From NCBI GenBank assembly GCA_021802945.1, contig JAJZRE010000002.1, forward strand, positions 5,202 to 69,201: DNA of 64,000 bases. The letters are read 5' to 3'. Shown here piece by piece: positions 57,486-64,000 of this stretch. Below the pieces are notes generated by a model, which was given only the letters and a program-made list of their open reading frames with translations, was not told where the DNA came from and searched no databases. The position numbers and the translations under genes were made by a program. This DNA is from Pseudomonadota bacterium (lineage in GTDB: Bacteria > Pseudomonadota > Gammaproteobacteria > Burkholderiales > Thiobacillaceae). The number at the start of each line of letters is the position of its first letter. Positions within the stretch are counted from its first letter, which is position 1.

Positions 57486-58931
57486 ATGAGCCACGCCATC
57501 ATGCAATACGCGCCTGTTTTCCCCGAGATTTTCGTGCTTGCCATGGTTTCGCTGATCCTGGTGATCGACGCCGCGGTCGGTGACAGCAAGCGTGACCTGG
57601 CCTATGCGCTCTCGCTCGCCACACTGGCCGGTGCGGCGTTCCTCACCGTGCGCGATTTCTCCACCATGCCGGTGCTGACGCTGGGCGGACTTTTCATCGA
57701 CGACCCGCTGTCCGACGTGCTGAAGCTGTTTCTCTATCTGACCGTCGCAGCCGTGCTGGTGTACTCGCGCGACTACCTGCGCGCGCGCGGGCTCTGCAAG
57801 GGCGAGTTCTTCGTGCTGGCGCTGTTCGCGCTGCTGGGCATGATGGTGATGGTGTCGGCCAGCCACTTCCTCACCCTCTATCTCGGCCTCGAACTGCTGT
57901 CGCTGTCCCTCTATGCGATGGTGGCGCTGCACCGCGACTCCAGTGTGGCGACCGAGGCGGCCATGAAATACTTCGTGCTGGGCGCGCTGGCGTCGGGCAT
58001 GCTGCTCTATGGCATGTCGATGGTGTATGGCGTCACCGGCTCGCTGGGGCTGGGCGACATGGCCATCGCCCTGCAGGACGGAACCGACCTGCGCATCCCG
58101 CTGGTGTTCGGCATCGTCTTCATCGTCGCCGGCCTTGCCTTCAAGCTCGGCGCCGTCCCGTTCCACATGTGGGTGCCCGACGTCTACCACGGCGCGCCGA
58201 CCGCGATGACGCTGTTCATCGGCTCCGCCCCCAAGATCGCCGCCTTCGCCTTCGTGGTCCGCATCCTGGGGCAGGGGCTGGAGTCGCAGGTGGGCGATTG
58301 GCGCGAGATGCTGGTGATCCTGGCGGTGCTGTCGATGGCGCTCGGCAATGTCGCGGCCATCGCGCAAAGCAATCTGAAGCGCATGTTCGCCTACTCGACC
58401 ATCTCGCACATGGGCTTCATGCTGCTGGGGATACTCGCCGGCTCGCAGAACGGCTACGGCAGCGCGATGTTCTACGTGCTGGTGTATGCGCTGATGAGCC
58501 TGGGCGGTTTCGGGATGATCCTGCTATTGTCGCGTGCCGGGTTCGAGGCCGACCAGCTGGACGACTTCAAGGGCCTGAACCGCCGCAGCCCGTGGCTGGC
58601 TTTCCTGATGCTGCTGCTGATGTTCTCGATGGCCGGCGTGCCGCCTACGGTGGGATTCTATGCCAAACTGTCGGTGCTGCAGGCCGTGGTCGGGATCGGC
58701 TACGTCTGGCTGGCGGTGGCCGCGGTGCTGTTCTCGCTGATCGGCGCGTTCTATTATCTGCGCATCGTCAAGCTGATGTATTTCGACGCGCCGCTCGACA
58801 CTGCGCCGATCACCGCCAGTCCCGATGCGCGTGTCGTCATGTCGGTCAACGGGCTTGCGATACTGGCGCTGGGGATCATGCCGCAGTCGCTGATGGCGGT
58901 GTGCATCCACGCCATCGGCGCGTCTTTCTGA
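57486..58931 (+). CDS. nuoN: NADH-quinone oxidoreductase subunit N
   Basis: [37 protein letters not shown]. Confidence 0.98.
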   Translation: MSHAIMQYAPVFPEIFVLAMVSLILVIDAAVGDSKRDLAYALSLATLAGAAFLTVRDFSTMPVLTLGGLFIDDPLSDVLKLFLYLTVAAVLVYSRDYLRARGLCKGEFFVLALFALLGMMVMVSASHFLTLYLGLELLSLSLYAMVALHRDSSVATEAAMKYFVLGALASGMLLYGMSMVYGVTGSLGLGDMAIALQDGTDLRIPLVFGIVFIVAGLAFKLGAVPFHMWVPDVYHGAPTAMTLFIGSAPKIAAFAFVVRILGQGLESQVGDWREMLVILAVLSMALGNVAAIAQSNLKRMFAYSTISHMGFMLLGILAGSQNGYGSAMFYVLVYALMSLGGFGMILLLSRAGFEADQLDDFKGLNRRSPWLAFLMLLLMFSMAGVPPTVGFYAKLSVLQAVVGIGYVWLAVAAVLFSLIGAFYYLRIVKLMYFDAPLDTAPITASPDARVVMSVNGLAILALGIMPQSLMAVCIHAIGASF

Positions 58932-59001
58932 ACCCGTTCAATTGAACCAAATCGTGCCGGAGCAGGTCTGCCCCGGCGTAACCTAGCCATTCGGATCCAC
59001 C

Positions 59002-59304
59002 GTGAATTTCTCCACTTCCCTGTTGCTGACGCTGGCGTTCGTCGCCGCCAACCTGCCTTTCCTCGTCGAACGCATTTTTTTCGTCATCCGCCCCAAAACC
59101 GGCTCCAAGAATTTCGCCTGGCGGCTGCTGGAGCTGGTGATCCTGTTTTTCGCGGTCGGCGGCATTGCGCGCCTGCTGGAGGGCAATCTGGGCGACATCC
59201 AGCATCAGGAGTGGGAATTCTACGCGGTCAATGCCTCGCTGTTCGTCGTGTTCGCCTACCCGGGCTTCATCTACCGCTATCTGTGGCGGCGGCGCGGGGC
59301 ATAG
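59002..59304 (+). CDS. DUF2818 family membrane protein
   Basis: FVAANLPFLVERIFFVIRP...WRLLELVILFFAVGGIARLLEGNLGDIQHQEWEFYAV. Confidence 0.85.
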   Translation: MNFSTSLLLTLAFVAANLPFLVERIFFVIRPKTGSKNFAWRLLELVILFFAVGGIARLLEGNLGDIQHQEWEFYAVNASLFVVFAYPGFIYRYLWRRRGA

Positions 59305-59318
59305 GAGGAAGGCACAGC

Positions 59319-59525
59319 ATGGAATTCAAACTGCGTGGAGACCATGTCGCGCTCTGCGACCTGCTCAAACTTACCGGCATCGCCGACAGCGGCGGGCAGG
59401 GCAAGCTCATGATCGCCAACGGTGACGTCACCGTCGACGGCCGCCCCGAAAGTCGCAAGACGGCGAAAATACGGGCGGATCAGACGGTACGGTGTCTTGG
59501 CCAGACTGTTCGGGTTGTCGCCTAA
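59319..59525 (+). CDS. RNA-binding S4 domain protein (YbcJ-like)
   Basis: LCDLLKLTGIADSGGQGKLMIANGDVTVDGRPESRKTAKIRADQTV. Confidence 0.9.
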   Translation: MEFKLRGDHVALCDLLKLTGIADSGGQGKLMIANGDVTVDGRPESRKTAKIRADQTVRCLGQTVRVVA

Positions 59526-59576
59526 GCGTCCAGGCGCGAGTGCGAAGCGGCAGGGGAACGCCCGAGTCCGGGTCCG

Positions 59577-60284
59577 CTATGGACCGTCTTTTCTGAACAG
59601 ATCGACCCGGATGGGTATGTGGAAACTCGCCCCGCCGGCTGCCATGTGCCGGTCGAACTTCGCACGCACCGCAGCGTGAAGCGCGGGGGACAAGCTGTGA
59701 TCGGTATGGGTCACCTTGAGAATCCGGTTTTCAAACTGGCTGAAATCGTCGAAGTGTGTCGGTTGCAGAAAGAAGGTCTGTGATACGAGCGACAGCCGCT
59801 GCGTCGAAACGGCTCTGACTTCCGCTGCAAAAGCCGCCTCCCGCACCGCTTTCTCGTCGTGGAACAGCCGGAGGATGTCGTTGAAATCGCCGGCATAAAC
59901 AGGCTCCGAAATATAGGCCAGGCCGCCCGGTTTCAAGACCCTGCGGATCTCGGCGAATGCATCGTCCATCAACTCGGTCGGCACGTGGTGCAGGGACTTG
60001 AACATCAGGACAATGTCGAAGCGCGCGTCCTCAGCCGGGATGTTTTCGGCACCGCCATACTCGAACTGGACATTGTCCGGCTTTTCCGATGCTTTGTTGA
60101 TCGCGAGCTGTGTGGAATCCACTTCCAGCGCGAGCACCGAGCCGGCCGTTCGGGCAATCAGGCGGGTCTTGTCTGCCTTCCCGCAACCGAGTTCGAGAAC
60201 CTTCGCGCCCGGCAGGGACAGGCGTTCGCTGAGAACCTCCCCCTCGTCAGCAACGCGGGATACATTCGGGTCTGCAATACGCAT
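59577..60284 (-). CDS. Class I SAM-dependent methyltransferase
   Basis: VLELGCGKADKTRLIARTAGSVLALEVDS, FDIVLMFKSLHHVP, RVLKPGGLAYISEP. Confidence 0.87.
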   Translation of the reverse strand: MRIADPNVSRVADEGEVLSERLSLPGAKVLELGCGKADKTRLIARTAGSVLALEVDSTQLAINKASEKPDNVQFEYGGAENIPAEDARFDIVLMFKSLHHVPTELMDDAFAEIRRVLKPGGLAYISEPVYAGDFNDILRLFHDEKAVREAAFAAEVRAVSTQRLSLVSQTFFLQPTHFDDFSQFENRILKVTHTDHSLSPALHAAVRAKFDRHMAAGGASFHIPIRVDLFRKDGP

Positions 60285-60367
60285 TTCGTCGTATTTCCTA
60301 TAAGGGCTGGATGGATTCGGTGTTGAAGTGCATGGCATGAATTGATCAGCGCTTGCCCAGGCGTGCC

Positions 60368-60637
60368 TCACAAAAAACAGAAGGTATAGCGTCCGGAGTC
60401 GAACGCCAGCGCCATCCGTGCGCCGCGGTTGAGCGCATAGTCCCACGAGCCCCTGGTGGCGCAGCCCTCGTGGCATTCGCTCACGCCCGCCGGCGATTCG
60501 AGATCGCGTTCGCGGTCGTACCAGCTCAACAACATCGTGTCGTCGCCCAGCTGCTGTCGCGCGATGGCGGTCGCCAGCTTCAGCGCGGCGCTGAAATCGA
60601 GGTCGAGTTCAGACGTATCCAGCCGCAGGGTTTTCAT
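60368..60637 (-). CDS. Small uncharacterised protein (89 aa), overlaps mutS stop
   Basis: [89 protein letters not shown]; translational coupling with mutS. Confidence 0.75.
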   Translation of the reverse strand: MKTLRLDTSELDLDFSAALKLATAIARQQLGDDTMLLSWYDRERDLESPAGVSECHEGCATRGSWDYALNRGARMALAFDSGRYTFCFL

Positions 60638-63195
60638 GGCGCGGTGTCAGTCAGCGCCTTGAGGGCGTAGAGCATGTCGAGCGCCGCCTTCGGCGTGAGG
60701 GTGTCGGGGTCGAGTTCGCGCAGCTGGTCGAGCGCGGGGTGCGGTGGCGGCGCGTCGTTGGGGAGATGGGCGGCGAACAGGTCGCCCTGCGGGCCGGGCT
60801 GCAACTGGGCATCCTCGAGTTCGCGCAGGTGGCGCCGTGCCGCGTGAATCACGGGGCCGGGCACGCCGGCCAGGCGCGCGACCTGGATGCCGTAGCTCTG
60901 CGAGGCCGGGCCTTCCTCGACCGCGTGCAGGAACACGAGGTCCGCGCCGTGCTCCTTGGCGTCGAGATGCACGTTGGCGAGCTGGCGGAATTCCTGCGCC
61001 AGCTGGGTCAGCTCGAAATAATGGGTGGCGAACAGGGTGAACGCGCGCGTCGCGGTCACCAGATGGCGCGCCACCGCCCAGGCCAGCGCGAGGCCGTCGA
61101 AGGTCGAGGTGCCGCGGCCGATCTCGTCGAGCAGCACCAGGCTGTTGGCGCTGGCGTTGTGCAGGATGTGCGCGGTCTCGGTCATCTCGACCATGAAGGT
61201 CGAGCGGCCGCCGGCGAGGTCGTCGGACGCGCCGATGCGGGTGAAGATCTGGTCGACGTCGCCGATCTTCGCCGAGCTGGCGGGCACCCACAGGCCGCAG
61301 CAGGCCAGGAGCGTGATCAGCGCCACCTGCCGCATGTAGGTCGACTTGCCGCCCATGTTGGGGCCGGTGATGAGCAGCATCTGGCGGCTGCGGGTCAGCA
61401 GCGCGTCGTTGGGGATGAAGTGCGCGGCCTGCGCCTCGACCACCGGATGGCGGCCGCCGCGGATGACGATGCCGGGCTCCTCGCTGTACTCGGGCGGGTT
61501 GAGCCGGAGCGTGCCCGCGCGCTCGGCCTGGCTCGCCAGCACGTCGATCTCGGCGAGCGCGGCGGCAATGGCAAGCAGATCCGGCACATGCGGCGTGAGG
61601 GTGTCCAGCAGCGCATCGAACAGCGCCTTCTCGCGCGCCAGCGCGCGGTCCTGCGCCGACAAAGCCTTGTCCTCGAAGGCCTTGAGTTCCGGCGTGATGT
61701 AGCGCTCGGCGTTCTTCAGCGTCTGGCGGCGGCGGTAGTCGTCGGGGACGTTCTCCGACTGCGCGCGGCTGACCTCGATGTAGAAGCCATGCACCTTGTT
61801 GTATTCGACCTTGAGCGTGGCGATGCCCGAGCGCGCGCGCTCGCGCGTTTCCAGTTCCAGCAGGAAGGCCCCGGCGTCGCGCGTCAGCGCGCGCAGTTCG
61901 TCGAGATCGGCGTCGTAGCCGTCGGCAATCACGCCGCCCTCGCGCAGCACGCTGGCCGGTTCCGGCTGGACCGCGCGCGCCAGCAGCGCATGCAGGTCGG
62001 GGCGGGCGGCGAGCGCGGCCCGCAGCGCCGTCAGCCGCGCGCGGTCGTCGGGCAGGGCCGCCGCGAGCTCGGGCAGCAGGGCGAGCGTATCGCGCAGGCC
62101 GGACAGGTCTCGCGGCCGCGCGTTCTTCAGCGCGATGCGGCCGCCGATGCGCTCGACGTCGGCGCAGCCTTTCAGCAGCCGGGTAAGCGTGGCAGCGGTG
62201 TCGGGCCGTTCGGCCAGCACGCCGATGGCGTCGCGCCGCCGGGTCAGGGTTTCGCGGTCGCGCAGCGGATGGTGCAGCCAGTGGCGCAGCAGGCGCGTCC
62301 CCATGCCGGTGGCGGTGGTGTCGAGCACCGACAGCAGGGTCGGCGCCGCTTCGCCGCGCAGGGTTTCGGTGAGCTCCAGATTGCGCCGGGTGGCGGCGTC
62401 GAGCTGCACGAAATCGCTGCCGCGCTCGGCGCGGATCGACTGGATGTGCGGCAGCGCGGTGCGCTGGGTAGTCTGGATGTAGTCGAGCAGGGCGCCCGCC
62501 GCCGCAATGGCGAGCGGCAGGTCGGCGACGCCGAAGCCGGCGAGATCGCGGCTGCCGAGTTGCTGCGCCAGACGGGTCTGCGCGCCGGCCGTATCGAACT
62601 GCCACGGCGCCAGCCGGCGCACCGCGCAGGCTGCGCCGTCGAGGGCAAAGTCGTCAGGCGCCAGGATTTCCGCCGGACGCACACGTGCCAGCAGGGCGGG
62701 CAGGGCGGCGGCGTCGACCTCGGTGACCTGGAAGCGCCCGGCGGCAAGGTTGAGCCAGGCCACGCCGATTGCTTCCGTGCCAGGTGCGATCGCAAGAATC
62801 AGGGTGTCGCGCGTTTCGTCCAGCAGCCCGGAATCGGTCAGCGTGCCCGGCGTCACGATGCGCGCCACCTGGCGGTCGACCGGTCCTTTGGATGTTGCAG
62901 GATCGCCCACCTGCTCGGCGATCACCACCGATTCGCCCAGCTTCAGCAGCCGCGCCAGATACTGCTCGGCGCTGTGGTAGGGCACGCCGGCCATCTTGAT
63001 CGGGCTGCCGGCCGAGGCGCCGCGCGTGGTGAGCGTGATGTTCAGCAGCCGCGCCGCCTTCTCGGCGTCGTCGAAGAACAGCTCGTAGAAGTCGCCCATG
63101 CGGTAGAACAGCAGCATGTCGGGATGCTGCGCCTTGATGCCCAGGTACTGCTGCATCATCGGGGTGTGGGCAGTGGGCTCCCTGGCGATGGACAT
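60634..63195 (-). CDS. mutS: DNA mismatch repair protein MutS
   Basis: [60 protein letters not shown]. Confidence 0.99.
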   Translation of the reverse strand: MSIAREPTAHTPMMQQYLGIKAQHPDMLLFYRMGDFYELFFDDAEKAARLLNITLTTRGASAGSPIKMAGVPYHSAEQYLARLLKLGESVVIAEQVGDPATSKGPVDRQVARIVTPGTLTDSGLLDETRDTLILAIAPGTEAIGVAWLNLAAGRFQVTEVDAAALPALLARVRPAEILAPDDFALDGAACAVRRLAPWQFDTAGAQTRLAQQLGSRDLAGFGVADLPLAIAAAGALLDYIQTTQRTALPHIQSIRAERGSDFVQLDAATRRNLELTETLRGEAAPTLLSVLDTTATGMGTRLLRHWLHHPLRDRETLTRRRDAIGVLAERPDTAATLTRLLKGCADVERIGGRIALKNARPRDLSGLRDTLALLPELAAALPDDRARLTALRAALAARPDLHALLARAVQPEPASVLREGGVIADGYDADLDELRALTRDAGAFLLELETRERARSGIATLKVEYNKVHGFYIEVSRAQSENVPDDYRRRQTLKNAERYITPELKAFEDKALSAQDRALAREKALFDALLDTLTPHVPDLLAIAAALAEIDVLASQAERAGTLRLNPPEYSEEPGIVIRGGRHPVVEAQAAHFIPNDALLTRSRQMLLITGPNMGGKSTYMRQVALITLLACCGLWVPASSAKIGDVDQIFTRIGASDDLAGGRSTFMVEMTETAHILHNASANSLVLLDEIGRGTSTFDGLALAWAVARHLVTATRAFTLFATHYFELTQLAQEFRQLANVHLDAKEHGADLVFLHAVEEGPASQSYGIQVARLAGVPGPVIHAARRHLRELEDAQLQPGPQGDLFAAHLPNDAPPPHPALDQLRELDPDTLTPKAALDMLYALKALTDTAP

Positions 63196-63214
63196 GTGGG
63201 GACGCGTATCGGGG

Positions 63215-64000
63215 TCAGACCTTGAGTTCGGGCGGCAGGTGGGGCGCGATGACCTGCAGCATCTGGCCGAAGATTTTCGGCGTCGCGGCGACGATGTTGC
63301 CGGACTCGAGGAAGCCTTCGTCGCCCATGAAATTGCCGACCAGTGCGCCGGATTCCTGCGCGATCAGGCTGCCGGCGGCGAGGTCCCAGGGCTTCAGGTG
63401 CATTTCCCAGAAGCCGTCGTAGCGGCCGCAGGCCACGTAGCACAGGTCGAGCGCGGCGGAGCCGGGGCGGCGCAGGCCCGAGGTCGCCTTCATCATGTCG
63501 CGGAACATGTTGAGGTAGGCTTCGGCGAAGCTGAAGTCGCGGAAGGGGAAGCCGGTGCCGATCAGGCATTCGCTCAGCTTGGCGCGCTTGCTGGCGCGGA
63601 TGCGGCGGTCGTTGAGCATGGCGCCGCGCCCGCGGCTGGCGGTGAAGAGTTCGTTGCGCGCGGGGTCGAACACGACGGCCTGGGTGATCAGGCCCTTGTG
63701 CTTGAGCGCGATGGAGACCGAATATTGCGGCAGGCCGTGCAGGAAGTTGGTGGTGCCGTCGAGCGGATCGATGATCCACTGGTAGTCCTCGCCGTTTTTG
63801 GCGTCGGCCGAGCCGGACTCCTCTGCTAGAATCCCGTGGTTTGGATACGCGTCGAGCAGGGTTTCGATGATGGCGCGTTCGGCCATCTGGTCGACTTCGC
63901 TGACGTAATCGCGGTCCTGTTTGCTCCGCACGGTGAGCTGGTCGAGGTCGAGCGAGGCGCGATTGATGATCGCCCCCGCCTTGCGGGCGGCTTTCACCGC
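63215..64000 (-). CDS. suhB: Inositol monophosphatase family (SuhB-like), 5' end beyond the window
   Basis: [66 protein letters not shown]. Confidence 0.94.
   Translation of the reverse strand, partial: AVKAARKAGAIINRASLDLDQLTVRSKQDRDYVSEVDQMAERAIIETLLDAYPNHGILAEESGSADAKNGEDYQWIIDPLDGTTNFLHGLPQYSVSIALKHKGLITQAVVFDPARNELFTASRGRGAMLNDRRIRASKRAKLSECLIGTGFPFRDFSFAEAYLNMFRDMMKATSGLRRPGSAALDLCYVACGRYDGFWEMHLKPWDLAAGSLIAQESGALVGNFMGDEGFLESGNIVAATPKIFGQMLQVIAPHLPPELKV

Noticed and set aside
53841-58409. 1522-aa minus-strand ORF opposite nuoK-nuoN
   Set aside because: Antisense shadow of high-GC coding frames; His/Arg/Gln/Asp-rich translation with no domain, while the plus strand encodes certain Nuo subunits.

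Overview
This 64 kb window is GC-rich and reads as the chromosome of a betaproteobacterium, probably Thiobacillus-like (inferred from gene content and order, not confirmed by search). It is mostly densely packed housekeeping operons. In order it contains: a 5'-truncated CYTH-CHAD protein and sixA; a compact flagellar-type export cluster fliF-G-H-I-J-orfX-O-P-Q-R; dapA, bamC, an MBL hydrolase and a DEAD-box helicase; a minus-strand MBL/ferredoxin-reductase/msrB group divergent from rubrerythrin/GlpC-like/DUF3501; cfa, pirin, a CDF transporter, CNP1-like, proB, cobC-like and btuF-like genes; fur divergent from bamE-dapB; a glutaredoxin, carAB and greA; yhbY divergent from rlmE, then ftsH-folP-glmM; Pho-box-pstSCAB; tpiA, secG, tRNA-Leu(GAG) and a complete nuoA-N operon; and a minus-strand suhB-mutS group. 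The most unusual signals are: (1) the fli cluster has no fliE/K/L/M/N, a FliF lacking the long RBM3/beta-collar insertion, a FliG that has lost several torque residues and the EHPQ motif, and an unrecognised 154-aa ORF in the fliK-N slot, which suggests a non-rotary export apparatus; (2) a MITE-like element of about 235 bp with 17/19 terminal inverted repeats sits between nuoH and nuoI; (3) a 15-bp palindrome shared (13/15) by the rubrerythrin and ftsH promoters; (4) a BamE fused to an NTF2-like domain; and (5) hairpins directly at the carA and folP leaders. No CRISPR, rRNA, prophage or transposase was seen.
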